This document shows, piece by piece, positions 35,008 through 43,990 of a stretch of 64,000 nucleotides of DNA. The stretch comes from Paraflavisolibacter caeni. GTDB taxonomy: Bacteria > Bacteroidota > Bacteroidia > Chitinophagales > Chitinophagaceae. The stretch lies in assembly GCF_025628885.1 (NCBI RefSeq), contig NZ_JAOTIF010000016.1, positions 90,119 through 154,118 on the forward strand, in the 5' to 3' direction. The notes under the pieces are model-generated. The model did not search any database and was not told where the DNA came from. It saw only the letters and a program-made list of their open reading frames with translations. Both the position numbers and the translations under genes were made by a program. Position 1 is the stretch's first letter. Every line of letters begins with the position of its first letter.

Positions 35008-36075
35008 CTATGGCAATTTAATTTCCTTGACCAATTCAGTAAGTTTAAGCAATGATTTTTGAACAGCATCTTCCATTTCTTTCTTTTTCGTCAGTTGAAA
35101 CATAATTTGTGATACTATGTTTTTCTTGATATAAAAATCAAGGATAAGTTTTGTCTTTTTATCATCTATTTTTTCAAGAGTAAAATAGGTAGAGTTTTTA
35201 TTTTGTTCGTCAGTTTCGCTGAATTCAATTCTTTCAGGATGATAAGAATAACTGGTCGAATACAACACAGATTGCCCATTCTCTAGTATACAGCGGCAAC
35301 GCGTACCAATCCTTGGAAGAAAATGAGTGACTTCTTCTACCGCTTTTACTCCTTCCTGCCAACGATGGCGATAATGAAAGTCGCCAACGGCATGAAACAG
35401 AGTAATTATGTCTGTGTCTAGTTCTCTCGTCACAGATAAAACTTTTGCTTTTTTGGAAAGTTCCAGTTTCAGCGGTGGTGATTCAGGTATTATTGACTTT
35501 TTCAATTGGCTTAACTGTGTATATAGGAAAGGTATTTCACCACTTTCTGTTTGCTTTACACTACTATTCCATCTCATCCAATTAGCTAAACCAGTAGGCG
35601 CTTCTGCCTGTAGATTCTTGGTTACTAACCAGTATTCATGTTGCTCTATATCATTTTTCATTAATTGATGAGCTACAATAACATCTCTACCAATCAACTT
35701 ACTGAAATTCTTTACTTGATACCGGGTGAATTCGCCATAGTGCGTAATGACTTTAAGTGTAAGATTAATCGCTGCCGTGCAGGCTTTGCATTGACAAAAA
35801 CGTTGCTGATCATAAGCAATGATGTCTTTGTGAAATGCAACAAACATTTTCTCTACCTGACGATATAACTCCTTCAAATCAGGAGATGCACCAAATTTGT
35901 AAAAAAGTATAGCATCCCCTTCTATCTCGGAAACTTCCAGCCCTAACTCGTTGGCGTTGATCAATATCTCCAGCAACTCCTGTATAATTAGCCTGCTATG
36001 CTCAATCTCTCCTTCATTCACAAAGCGGGTAAAGCCACTTATATCAGGGATAAAAAGCAGCCCTCTGTTTTCCAT
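35008..36075 (-). CDS. DUF2652 protein: cyclase-like domain plus SRPBCC-like domain
   Basis: 355-residue cytoplasmic protein. Residues 1-190 match DUF2652, which resembles class III nucleotide cyclases: LLFIPDISGFTRFVN and SEIEGDAILFYKF place two Asp where the catalytic metal is bound. The substrate-defining residues are not clear, so activity is uncertain. Residues about 205-350 look like an SRPBCC/START-type lipid-binding fold (VTRELDTDIITLFHAV, then YFTLEKIDDKKTKLILDFYI). It converges on the GAF gene. Confidence 0.75.
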   Translation of the reverse strand: MENRGLLFIPDISGFTRFVNEGEIEHSRLIIQELLEILINANELGLEVSEIEGDAILFYKFGASPDLKELYRQVEKMFVAFHKDIIAYDQQRFCQCKACTAAINLTLKVITHYGEFTRYQVKNFSKLIGRDVIVAHQLMKNDIEQHEYWLVTKNLQAEAPTGLANWMRWNSSVKQTESGEIPFLYTQLSQLKKSIIPESPPLKLELSKKAKVLSVTRELDTDIITLFHAVGDFHYRHRWQEGVKAVEEVTHFLPRIGTRCRCILENGQSVLYSTSYSYHPERIEFSETDEQNKNSTYFTLEKIDDKKTKLILDFYIKKNIVSQIMFQLTKKKEMEDAVQKSLLKLTELVKEIKLP

Positions 36076-36160
36076 TTTTCCTTTAAAGTTAACACGAATA
36101 CTAAGGTTTACTGCAATGTTTTATAGGACTTGTAAAATGGATGAGATTATTAAACTACCA

Positions 36161-36646
36161 TTATCTTGAATCCTTGTTTTGCATATATTCATTTACCCTT
36201 CTGAGGAAATCATCTGTATCCTTTGCTGCAGGCGTCTCGTATTCAATCAATCCAATGTTACTCCCGCAAAACTCTTTTAAATCATTAAAGTATTTTTCTT
36301 CTATAGAATTATCCGGAAATAAACTCTCGCAAAAAATGCCAACAATCACCTGCCCGTCACTGGTAAACAAACACATAGTTCCTCTTAAAATTTCCTCCAC
36401 TTCATTATACCAGTAAATAGCATGCACCTCGTGCTTGCTATGCTCAAGATATTCGATCAATTCATCAGCCGACTTAAATACTAATACAGGGTCTTCAGCA
36501 AATTGAGGCACTTCATATACATCTGTATATTCCTTTCGGTTGGGTATATATTTATTCAGAAAGGACATAATAAATTCCTTAGTCCTTTTGTTGGTCAGTA
36601 CATAACAGTCTGCAAAATTTACTTTATGATGTTTCTTGTCTGTCAT
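36161..36646 (-). CDS. Hypothetical protein
   Basis: 161-residue soluble acidic protein of no recognised family: SFLNKYIPNRKEYTDVYEVPQ and HAIYWYNEVEEILRGTMCLFT are its most regular parts. No signal peptide or membrane segment is seen. It lies 85 bases from the DUF2652 gene on the same strand and may form a unit with it. Confidence 0.6.
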   Translation of the reverse strand: MTDKKHHKVNFADCYVLTNKRTKEFIMSFLNKYIPNRKEYTDVYEVPQFAEDPVLVFKSADELIEYLEHSKHEVHAIYWYNEVEEILRGTMCLFTSDGQVIVGIFCESLFPDNSIEEKYFNDLKEFCGSNIGLIEYETPAAKDTDDFLRRVNEYMQNKDSR

Positions 36647-36724
36647 ATGCTCTTTGCATTTACGCCAACTTTACAATGAATCTCAAGCTAAAGCTAATCA
36701 AAATGTCTGCATATGTACAAACAA

Positions 36725-36753
36725 AAAGCCACCTTAAAAGTGGCTTTGATACT
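36725..36753 (-). terminator. Terminator after the DUF3575-like gene
   Basis: AAAGCCAC (36725-36732) pairs with GTGGCTTT (36740-36747) around a 7-base loop. On the minus strand it runs into TTTTTGTTTG, placing it just downstream of the gene at 36768-37310. Confidence 0.75.
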
Positions 36754-36767
36754 GTTAAATGATCAAG

Positions 36768-37310
36768 TTAAAACGAAACACCAAGGCTTATACCCGTTCT
36801 CAATCTTAAGCCTTTCATTCCATACTTCACATCAAAGTCCTCTTCCTGGGTCCGGTCTTTAAATTTAATATTGCTATAAGAAGGACCAGCAAATATGTCC
36901 AGGGTAAAACCACTTTGCCAGCTTCTTTGCCATCCTGCAATAGCACCTCCGCCAACCGTTTCAAAAGTTGCTCTTTCCTTTGTTTCTTTGTTGGTAATGG
37001 AAAAATTCTGATAGCGTGCAAATGGTGCAACATAACCTCCATTCAAAGCTGCTCCCATCGCACCAAAGTAAAAACGGAATTCAGGTGTGATACCATATCC
37101 ATCATATTTGAAATCACCCAGGCCTATACCGGAATAATAGGCACCCAGCTGAACAGATTTATTTTGAGATACGGCCCGTTCAAAAGAAATATTTCCTGTA
37201 GCTACTATCAACGAGAGAGGATTGATCTTTACAACATTCTTTGGTCCTCCCTGTGCTTGTGAAGCAATAGCGACAATCATAAAGACTACTAAAAAAAGAT
37301 TCTTTTTCAT
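36768..37310 (-). CDS. Secreted DUF3575-like outer membrane protein
   Basis: 180-residue protein with signal peptide MKKNLFLVVFMIVAIASQAQ. The mature part opens with KNVVKINPLSLIVATGNISFERAV, typical of DUF3575, and continues as alternating strands ending in RTGISLGVSF, the pattern of a small beta-barrel. Function unknown. It is the last of several minus-strand envelope-like genes from 39.8 kb to 36.8 kb. Confidence 0.75.
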   Translation of the reverse strand: MKKNLFLVVFMIVAIASQAQGGPKNVVKINPLSLIVATGNISFERAVSQNKSVQLGAYYSGIGLGDFKYDGYGITPEFRFYFGAMGAALNGGYVAPFARYQNFSITNKETKERATFETVGGGAIAGWQRSWQSGFTLDIFAGPSYSNIKFKDRTQEEDFDVKYGMKGLRLRTGISLGVSF

Positions 37311-37339
37311 ATTTTGTTTTTAGTTTACGTTCATAAAAC

Positions 37340-38176
37340 TCATCCCTTCACATCCTGGACCTTCCGCAACAACAAAGCAGATGAAACAGAAGCAACCACA
37401 AGTTTGGTAGGTTGATCAAGATCGTTATAAACCCATACATGATGACCTAAAACATCAATGATCGCAATCACACCATCATCGATCCTTAATTCATAACCTG
37501 TCAGGATCTTAACAGGGAATCTGCTTTCCTTTCCGGATTTAGAAACAACATTGCTTACTCGTACAGGCCTGATCGTTATGGTATCCTTACCATTGCTGGC
37601 ATAGCCACTTTCTTCAACATAGGGCAGGTCCAGAATTCTACGGGCAGTGTCTTTGCTCCGGTCGTAATCATTGTAAAATGCCACCTGCCAGGGCTCATCA
37701 TCCTTCATGGTCAGCGGTACAACAACAGCAGAGAAAGAATACTGGTAATTCTTTGTTTCGGAAATATCTCCTATCCAACGTACGTTTGTTTTTACTTCCA
37801 ATTGCTCCTTGACCATATTTTCCAGGCAAAACACTTCGGCTGTAAGATTTCCATCCTGAATGGTATATCGGTACTTAGTTCTTTCTTTTGAAGTATAATG
37901 AGCATTCTGAACACCAAATATCTTCATTACCCTTTCTTCCGTTGTAATCCCGGAGTTACGGTCAGGTCTGGAAGAAGTAACATGCCATCCCCTTTTGATT
38001 TTTGATGTACGGTAATCACCAAAACTTATAGACTTTCGGCCAGTAAATGAATTCAAACCATTTACCTTCATCATGGTAGCCTGTTCGCTGAATTGATCCG
38101 GAACAGCCAGCCTGATGCTTGTGCAGGAACATATGCACAATGTTATTGCGGCAAGTAAATAAAACTTTATACTCAT
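37340..38176 (-). CDS. Hypothetical lipoprotein with SFGDYRTS motif
   Basis: 278-residue predicted lipoprotein; MSIKFYLLAAITLCICSC ends at a lipobox Cys (residue 18). After SFTGRKSISFGDYRTSKIKRGW the chain has beta-rich parts (VRWIGDISETKNYQYSF) and a C-terminal IAIIDVLGHHVWVYNDL. The SFGDYRTS segment is shared with the next upstream gene product, so the two are partial paralogues. Function unknown. Confidence 0.68.
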   Translation of the reverse strand: MSIKFYLLAAITLCICSCTSIRLAVPDQFSEQATMMKVNGLNSFTGRKSISFGDYRTSKIKRGWHVTSSRPDRNSGITTEERVMKIFGVQNAHYTSKERTKYRYTIQDGNLTAEVFCLENMVKEQLEVKTNVRWIGDISETKNYQYSFSAVVVPLTMKDDEPWQVAFYNDYDRSKDTARRILDLPYVEESGYASNGKDTITIRPVRVSNVVSKSGKESRFPVKILTGYELRIDDGVIAIIDVLGHHVWVYNDLDQPTKLVVASVSSALLLRKVQDVKG

Positions 38177-38277
38177 TTTATAAGCAGTAATTGGTTAACG
38201 ATAAAGTTGTCTTCTCCGTGTTAGCAAAGCTGAGACACTGCTGATAACTATTTTTAAATCTTCATCCAGGTCTTCTT

Positions 38278-38817
38278 TCAGCCAGATCCGCCGGTCTGCT
38301 TCCCTTTCCTGATCACGCCTTTCTGCTCTTCTTCCTTACTGCCGTTTAGATTAGAAGCCATTACGCTCCATTTGTTTAAAGTATCCTTTCCTGTTTGTAT
38401 GGACGCTCGGAGAAAATCAACATTTCTTTTGCCAAAGAAACTGGAATCCTGGCGGGAAAACAAACGGAAAGTCTCATTTTTCCTGAAAATAGCATGACTT
38501 TCTACTCGGCTAACTAATTGCCCTCCTTTTTCCAACTCAAAGTAGAAAACATCCTTAGAACGGCGCTTATCCTTTCTATACAATGGTATACCCTCTATCA
38601 CCAGGAGGTTAGCTAATTGGGGTGTCCTGAATGAAAAAAACGATCCGAATGTTCTTCGGAACCGGCTGGTCCTATAATCTCCAAAGGAAAAGTTCTTTGT
38701 CAAAAACTTTCCTCCTCTTACTTTCTTAGGCTGTAACTGTGTACCTTTTTGTACCTGCGACCAAACAGGATGCAACCCTAACAGGCAAAAACAAATAACA
38801 ATGATCTTTTTCATCAT
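38278..38817 (-). CDS. Secreted hypothetical protein with SFGDYRTS motif
   Basis: 179-residue protein with signal peptide MMKKIIVICFCLLGLHPVWSQ. It has FSFGDYRTSRFRRTFGS near residue 42, matching ISFGDYRTSKIKRG in the lipoprotein at 37340-38176. The C-terminus is basic and glycine-rich. The Met at 38817 is chosen over an upstream Met at 38838 because the signal peptide begins there. Function unknown. Confidence 0.65.
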   Translation of the reverse strand: MMKKIIVICFCLLGLHPVWSQVQKGTQLQPKKVRGGKFLTKNFSFGDYRTSRFRRTFGSFFSFRTPQLANLLVIEGIPLYRKDKRRSKDVFYFELEKGGQLVSRVESHAIFRKNETFRLFSRQDSSFFGKRNVDFLRASIQTGKDTLNKWSVMASNLNGSKEEEQKGVIRKGKQTGGSG

Positions 38818-38827
38818 GAATGGATTT

Positions 38828-39052
38828 TTAAAGATCATTAATCATTATCTGGTTGTTGCATGGGTCTCCTATTTGCCAGGTTTGAGCAAGCAGCAGCTTT
38901 CTAATCACAGAACTATCCTTGATAATCATTGTTGCAGTAGTACCTTCCAGAGTGGTGTTTGACTCTTCTAAAACAGCTTTATAGCAGGAAGAAAGAGAAA
39001 GAAGCGAACATAATGAGGCAACGATACATAAAACACGGGTAGATATTTTCAT
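38828..39052 (-). CDS. Small lipoprotein
   Basis: 74-residue protein with signal sequence MKISTRVLCIVASLCSLLSLSSC and lipobox Cys23, followed by about 50 residues ending in TWQIGDPCNNQIMINDL. The Met at 39052 is preferred to one at 39100, which would give a poor leader. It lies 10 bases before the next gene in an apparent operon. No family is recognised. Confidence 0.6.
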   Translation of the reverse strand: MKISTRVLCIVASLCSLLSLSSCYKAVLEESNTTLEGTTATMIIKDSSVIRKLLLAQTWQIGDPCNNQIMINDL

Positions 39053-39169
39053 TTTAAGAGGTTTAGGTTTGCAATGATTTTTAAAATTGCTTTTCAACAA
39101 TACCTGCTTTCCTCCTAAAACAGTTGGGCTAAAAGCAGCCCATTAACAAAACTTTAGTAATTAGAACAT

Positions 39170-39778
39170 TTAATACTTTCTCCAAAATCGAAATCCAAAA
39201 CGCAAAACAGGAGCAATATCTGTATTTGGAATGTTGTATCTGTTATCATTAAAATCCACACTTTTATCGCCCCTGCAATAAAGATGTAGCCCAGGTTGAA
39301 TGTAAAAGTGTTGGCCAATAAAAAACTGGTAGCTAATCCCACCTCCCAAATCCGTACTATGTATGTTTTGTTCAATACCAGTTGATTTTTGTTCGATGGC
39401 AAAAGTGTGAAATTCAATAAATGAGTAAAGTTCAAGATTCTTCCAAATGTTATAACCAAAGAAAAAGCCGGGAGATGTCTTGTAATATCGTTTAAAATCG
39501 GATGCAGAGTTTTTTAAACCAGCAGGTTCAGCATTGTAATGGCCCCCGTTAATGACACTTGCCCTCAATCTGAACTTTTCATAACGGTAACAAACTGCAA
39601 AGTGGTAGCCGCTAGTAAAAAACATGGGAACAAGACTTTCTACTTCCAGGGCTTGCTTTACTTTATAATTTGGTACTTGGTTGTGCCCGTAATTATTGAT
39701 TGCTGTATCGGCCTGTGCAAATGTGTTGGAAGCAATAACCAATACCGTAAATATCAAAATAAGGATCTGCTTACTCAT
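39170..39778 (-). CDS. Hypothetical outer membrane beta-barrel protein
   Basis: 202-residue protein with signal peptide MSKQILILIFTVLVIASNTFAQ. The mature chain alternates aromatic and polar residues (FFFGYNIWKNLELYSFIEFHTF, GGGISYQFFIGQHFYIQPGLHL; key parts only) and ends FGFRFWRKY, a typical terminal strand. It is probably a small outer-membrane barrel of unknown role. Confidence 0.65.
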   Translation of the reverse strand: MSKQILILIFTVLVIASNTFAQADTAINNYGHNQVPNYKVKQALEVESLVPMFFTSGYHFAVCYRYEKFRLRASVINGGHYNAEPAGLKNSASDFKRYYKTSPGFFFGYNIWKNLELYSFIEFHTFAIEQKSTGIEQNIHSTDLGGGISYQFFIGQHFYIQPGLHLYCRGDKSVDFNDNRYNIPNTDIAPVLRFGFRFWRKY

Positions 39779-39860
39779 GTCTTTTGATTTTGAAACAAAA
39801 ACTCAAAATTCCAAAAAACGAACAAGGCAATTGCTCCACATTTGTTACCAAAAAGTATAG

Positions 39861-40433
39861 CTATTTTGAAAGCTCGTTGCGAATACGGCTTAAAGATTTT
39901 GGAGCTACACCCAAATAATTGGCGATATGATAAAGAGGAACTTTTTGAAAAACAACCGGATAATTTTGAAGCATTTTTTTGTAGCGTTCTTTTGCAGAAA
40001 GAACTTGCAAATCGATGCTATGTTGTGCAATTTTGATGAATGCCTGCTCCATAAGAATCCTGCCTAACCGTTCCAATTGAGGGATACGTTCGAATAAATA
40101 CTGAATATCCTTTTGTTTGATCATAAACACTTCAGTATTTTCTATTGCTTTAATGTTAATTGATGAAGGCTCATTCTTTAAACGACTTAAATTATCTGTT
40201 ACCCAATCTCCATCAAAAGCAAAATCTATTGTAATCTCTTTCCCGTTTTCGAAAAACTTAAAATAAATCAATACACCCGAGTTAATATAAGCTATCGAAT
40301 CGCAGTATTGGCCTTCTTTCAATAGATACTCATTTTTCGACAGTGTTTTTGTTTGAATAAAACCTGATAATAATGACCATTCCTCATCATTTAAGAACGA
40401 TATTTTATTGATAGTGCTTTTTAAATAATCCAT
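39861..40433 (-). CDS. Crp/Fnr-family transcriptional regulator
   Basis: 190-residue regulator. The N-terminal cyclic-nucleotide-binding-like domain holds YLLKEGQYCDSIAYINSGVL and DFAFDGDWVTD. A C-terminal helix-turn-helix reads PLYHIANYLGVAPKSLSRIRNEL. No Fnr-type Fe-S cysteine cluster is visible. Ligand and target genes are unknown; the divergent or neighbouring envelope genes are possible targets. Confidence 0.85.
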   Translation of the reverse strand: MDYLKSTINKISFLNDEEWSLLSGFIQTKTLSKNEYLLKEGQYCDSIAYINSGVLIYFKFFENGKEITIDFAFDGDWVTDNLSRLKNEPSSINIKAIENTEVFMIKQKDIQYLFERIPQLERLGRILMEQAFIKIAQHSIDLQVLSAKERYKKMLQNYPVVFQKVPLYHIANYLGVAPKSLSRIRNELSK

Positions 40434-40511
40434 TTCATCTCAAATTTATTACTCCAATTTACCACGTAGTTCTAAGAAATGTTTCACTTAGTGCCTCATC
40501 ATAAATAATAG

Positions 40512-40964
40512 TTATTCCCTTCCTTTATAAACATTAGGATTAAACAACTCCATATAGATCTCAGGTTTAGCCACCTCAGTCCATCCAAATTTCTTGTAAA
40601 GCTCATGTGCACTTGAAGTCAAAAGTATCCAACGCCTTAATCCCTGCAACTCAGGATGCCTCATTACCTGTTCCATCAACCATTTCGAAAACCCTCTTCC
40701 ACGATATTCCGGCAACACATAAACATCTCCCAGGTAAGCAATTGTGGAAAAATCAGAGATCACCCGTGCATATCCTATTTGTTTATCCACATGCAATAAA
40801 CCAAAGTTCAAAGAATGCTCAATGGACTTCTTTACCGTATCCAATGGAATATTTCTACTCCAGTAAGACTGATTACTTAAAAAGTCGTGTATCGCTTCTA
40901 TATCCAGCTTACTCTTGTCTGTAGTAATAGAATATTCACCTCTGGTAACTGTAATGACTTCCAT
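40512..40964 (-). CDS. GNAT-family N-acetyltransferase
   Basis: 150-residue acetyl-CoA-dependent transferase. Motif A is YLGDVYVLPEYRGRGFSKWLM with the R-G-x-G-x-S acetyl-CoA loop (key residues), and the C-terminal YKKFGWTEV fits motif B. The Met at 40964 is chosen; an upstream Met at 40988 would add MHVEKMQI. Substrate unknown. Confidence 0.85.
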   Translation of the reverse strand: MEVITVTRGEYSITTDKSKLDIEAIHDFLSNQSYWSRNIPLDTVKKSIEHSLNFGLLHVDKQIGYARVISDFSTIAYLGDVYVLPEYRGRGFSKWLMEQVMRHPELQGLRRWILLTSSAHELYKKFGWTEVAKPEIYMELFNPNVYKGRE

Positions 40965-40999
40965 AATCTGCATTTTTTCAACATGCAACTTGCAACCGT

Positions 41000-41575
41000 T
41001 TATTTCATTTTGGCATCAGTAAACACGGTAATCTTGTCTGCAACTCCTAATAAACTAATCCTTGCAAATAAAATACCTTCACTAACAATAGGATAATCAT
41101 TAAAGTGACAACAGTAACCAAAATTATCTTCATGAGCATCTCTGGCCTTTGCAACCAGGTCAAATGAAAGTTTCTCCTTGTTCGGCAAATAACTTGTTAT
41201 TCTGGGAGCAATATGTGTTTTGAACCAATCAGGATGAAATCTTAAATAATAATATTCTACAATTCCTTTGTCGTTATACCGGTGCTCCTGGGCCGGCAAT
41301 ATGGTGGCTTCAATAAAACCCTTGTAATTCCTTCCCAACACTATATAAGACTTAGGAATGGTAATGCTGTCGTTCATTTGTAAACTATCCAATAAACCAA
41401 CATCCCTGTTCGCATAATTTACTTTGAACATGATGTTAACTATGAAATAGGAAAAAACAACAATTACTAAACTGGCTAATATAATTCTTGGCTTCATATG
41501 TAAAATCTGTATAATTTCCCTGGCTTTATCCTCATGCCTTTGTACCCAAATGCTGTATTGCAGTATATCAATCAT
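41000..41575 (-). CDS. Membrane-anchored hypothetical protein
   Basis: 191-residue protein with one N-terminal membrane segment (RIILASLVIVVFSYFIVNIMF) after about 28 cytoplasmic residues. The soluble part lacks a recognised domain. An internal Met at 41497 would start just before the membrane segment and is an equal candidate start. It lies 35 bases upstream of the GNAT gene and could be in its operon. Confidence 0.55.
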   Translation of the reverse strand: MIDILQYSIWVQRHEDKAREIIQILHMKPRIILASLVIVVFSYFIVNIMFKVNYANRDVGLLDSLQMNDSITIPKSYIVLGRNYKGFIEATILPAQEHRYNDKGIVEYYYLRFHPDWFKTHIAPRITSYLPNKEKLSFDLVAKARDAHEDNFGYCCHFNDYPIVSEGILFARISLLGVADKITVFTDAKMK

Positions 41576-41611
41576 TGAACAATCTTGCAGTTAAAAACAA
41601 TTCTATGCTGG

Positions 41612-41830
41612 TTATCAACAGAAGTACCAGACTTATACACAGTATGAAGGCTACTTGTGGATATAAATAGAGTAGCAATGATCAGGAGGTAAATTAAGGG
41701 TAACATTAGTTTTGGTTTTATAGCATTATAAAATGCCTTTCGAGGGCCAAATATAATTCTATCAAAATAATTTTCGAATACTATTCATTGATAATCTTCA
41801 CCCACCCCTGTTGTTAATGGATTATCCACA
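41612..41830. other. Outlying DnaA-box-like cluster near nadA
   Basis: Within 220 bases lie TTATCAACA (41612), TTATACACA (41633), the reverse of ATATCCACA (41656) and one perfect consensus TTATCCACA (41822). It may belong to the larger cluster at 43072-43449, with nadA between them. No gene is seen from 41576 to 42001. Confidence 0.45.
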
Positions 41831-41847
41831 TATTCCCAGCAGTCATT

Positions 41848-41887
41848 AAAAAAGCCCCTTGAAATCATGACGATCCCCAAGAGGCTT
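41848..41887 (-). terminator. Terminator of nadA
   Basis: On the minus strand AAGCCTCTTG pairs with CAAGGGGCTT (one internal mismatch) and is followed by TTTTTT. It lies about 115 bases beyond the nadA stop. Confidence 0.65.
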
Positions 41888-42001
41888 CTCTAAACTTATC
41901 AACAAAGAATTTCTATCAGTCCAATGCCACTAAAGCAAATGGTTCCTTATTCACTTTCCATTCTACTACCGGTAGCCATTAATAGCACATTTCAACACCT
42001 T

Positions 42002-43018
42002 CTATTTCAACAATCCAACCTGCTTGCTGATCTCCAGCATCCTGTCCAACGGTTTTTTAGCAGCTAGGCGCAATTCCTCATCCATCAGGATCTCAGGTTG
42101 CTCATACTCCATACACAGGAATACCTTCTCCAGCGTATTACGCTTCATATGCGGGCAGTCATTGCACGCACAGCTATTATCCGGCGGAGCAGGAATAAAC
42201 GTCTTCTCGGGTGCTTGTTTCATCATCTGGTGGATGATACCAGCCTCAGTGGCCACAATAAATTCCTTGTGAGGCGTATTTCGGGTATATGCCAGCAACT
42301 GGGTTGTAGAACCGACAAAGTCAGATATCCTTAAAACCGGATCTTCACACTCAGGATGAGAGATCAGCTTGGCATTTGGATGACGCACCTGTAAACGGGT
42401 GATCTTCTCCAAACTAAAAATCTCATGCACCATGCACGCGCCATTCCAAAGCAACATATCACGGCCAGTTTCCTTATTGATCCAGGCACCCAGGTTCTTA
42501 TCAGGCGCAAAGATGATCTTCTGATCTTTAGGGAAGCTTTCCACAATCGCCTTGGCATTGCTGCTGGTAACAATAACATCGCTCAGCGCCTTAATGCCGG
42601 CACTACAGTTAATGTAAGAGATCACAATATGATCAGGATGCTGCTCCTTGAACTTCTTGAACAATGGCGGTGGACAACTTTCACTTAAGGAACAACCTGC
42701 CTTAAGGTCTGGGATCACCACTTTCTTGGTAGGGTTCAAAATTTTAGCTCCCTCCGCCATAAAGTGCACACCGGCAAAAACAATCATATCGGCATTGGTC
42801 TCGGCAGCTTTCTGAGCCAGGCCTAAACTGTCGCCTATATAATCAGCAATGTCTTGTATATCGGGTTCCTGGTAAAGGTGCGCCAGGATAATTGCATTCT
42901 TTTCTTTTTTCAAACGTTCTATCTCTGCAAAAAGATCCAGCGTCGGATCTATATCAACATCCAGGAATCCTTTTTCTTCAACTTCATTTTTTGCGGCTAT
43001 CAACAATTCTTCATTCAT
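42002..43018 (-). CDS. nadA: Quinolinate synthase A
   Basis: 338-residue Fe-S enzyme that condenses iminoaspartate with dihydroxyacetone phosphate to quinolinate for de novo [33 protein letters not shown] opens the fold (key part HxYQxPxIQ and D). The three cluster cysteines are expected in [12 protein letters not shown], in the HPECEDPV region and in the [11 protein letters not shown] region. It is not next to nadB or nadC. A TAATTTTG box lies four bases before the ATG. Confidence 0.95.
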   Translation of the reverse strand: MNEELLIAAKNEVEEKGFLDVDIDPTLDLFAEIERLKKEKNAIILAHLYQEPDIQDIADYIGDSLGLAQKAAETNADMIVFAGVHFMAEGAKILNPTKKVVIPDLKAGCSLSESCPPPLFKKFKEQHPDHIVISYINCSAGIKALSDVIVTSSNAKAIVESFPKDQKIIFAPDKNLGAWINKETGRDMLLWNGACMVHEIFSLEKITRLQVRHPNAKLISHPECEDPVLRISDFVGSTTQLLAYTRNTPHKEFIVATEAGIIHQMMKQAPEKTFIPAPPDNSCACNDCPHMKRNTLEKVFLCMEYEQPEILMDEELRLAAKKPLDRMLEISKQVGLLK

Positions 43019-43022
43019 TTTT

Positions 43023-43030
43023 CAAAATTA
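43023..43030 (-). promoter_or_regulatory. Putative -7 box of nadA
   Basis: On the minus strand TAATTTTG matches TAnnTTTG and lies four bases ahead of the nadA ATG, the same spacing as at mnmG and sce7726. No matching -33 box at the usual distance was found. Confidence 0.4.
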
Positions 43031-43929
43031 TTTTAAAACTATCACTAAAAATTGCGTCAACATTTTGAAGCTTATACACAACTATTAGATCACATAATAT
43101 ACTATACTATTTATTATTTATAAAAAAGAAGCTACTACTATTAGGGGTGTGGATTAGTGGATAACTATTTTTAGAAAAATTGATGTTGCAAACAACGTGC
43201 AGTTATTCACATCTTTACCCAGCTTATTCACAGCAAAGGTATTGTAGAATAAAGAAAAGGGTTGCCTTTCCACATAAATGTGGATTACTCAAATCGAATA
43301 ACTGATTTTGCATCACGATTTTTTGAATTGTGAATTGGAGTTGAATAACTGTTGACGAATGCACAGAAAAGTAGGGAGCCACCCTTCCTCCATTTCTTTT
43401 CTCCCAATCATTCACATCTTCAATCTCATCTTTTACCAGCTTATCCACATTTAAAGTGAACAATCCACACCTAAAACACTGTTTTAAATCTAAGTTCAGG
43501 ATCCTTACGCTGTAATTATCCAATTCCAATTACATTATGTTCAAAATAGAAGGTAAAGTCCTGGTTTTTATTTCCAACCCCCCAGCTCCAAAAGAGAAAT
43601 TATGTCCTTCAAGAGACCTTATATATTATTATATATAGAATAACCAGCCAGAAACCATCCTTTAATTCGTATCTATTAAAAGCCGATCCTAAGATTCAGA
43701 CGTTGCTCCGCCCTACCTTCTCCATAGATGGTATATAGATACTCCCTACCAAAGCCCACCCAAAGCCCAGGATAAAGCGTGAAAATGGAAATTTATCCGT
43801 GCTCCCACCCACCTAAATCTCAAAATCCAGGTTCTGACCTCCCTCAAACTCCCATTCACCCTGACTAAAATCATTCTTAAAACTATTTTAAAACCCCGGC
43901 TTTTTGCGGCTTTCAGGGGTTTTCCACAA

Positions 43930-43960
43930 TTTGTTCATAGTCCTATTTCCCCTATTTTTG
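43930..43960 (+). promoter_or_regulatory. Bacteroidota promoter of the ppiD-like gene
   Basis: TTTG at 43930-43933 is followed after exactly 19 bases by TATTTTTG at 43953-43960, a full match to the TTTG-N19-TAnnTTTG consensus of the Bacteroidota housekeeping sigma factor. The ATG lies 30 bases downstream. Confidence 0.8.
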
Positions 43961-43990
43961 CCAACTCTATAAATTAAGAAGACCACACCT

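Larger units (their letters stand above)
43019..43990. other. Candidate replication origin (DnaA-box cluster and AT-rich DNA)
   Basis: About 970 bases without a supported gene. Bases 43021-43140 are almost pure A/T. Perfect or one-mismatch DnaA boxes are TTATACACA 43072, reverse TAATCCACA 43148 and 43279, reverse TTATCCACT 43156, TTATTCACA 43203 and 43224, and the perfect TTATCCACA 43441; weaker ones lie at 43408 and 43461. dnaN is 7 kb away and parS-like sites are at 2.96 kb. An open frame at 43224-43529 on the minus strand overlaps the boxes and is judged non-coding. Confidence 0.6.

Noticed and set aside
43224..43529. 101-codon minus-strand frame in the candidate origin
   Set aside because: It overlaps several DnaA-box-like sites and shows no protein family or normal composition.
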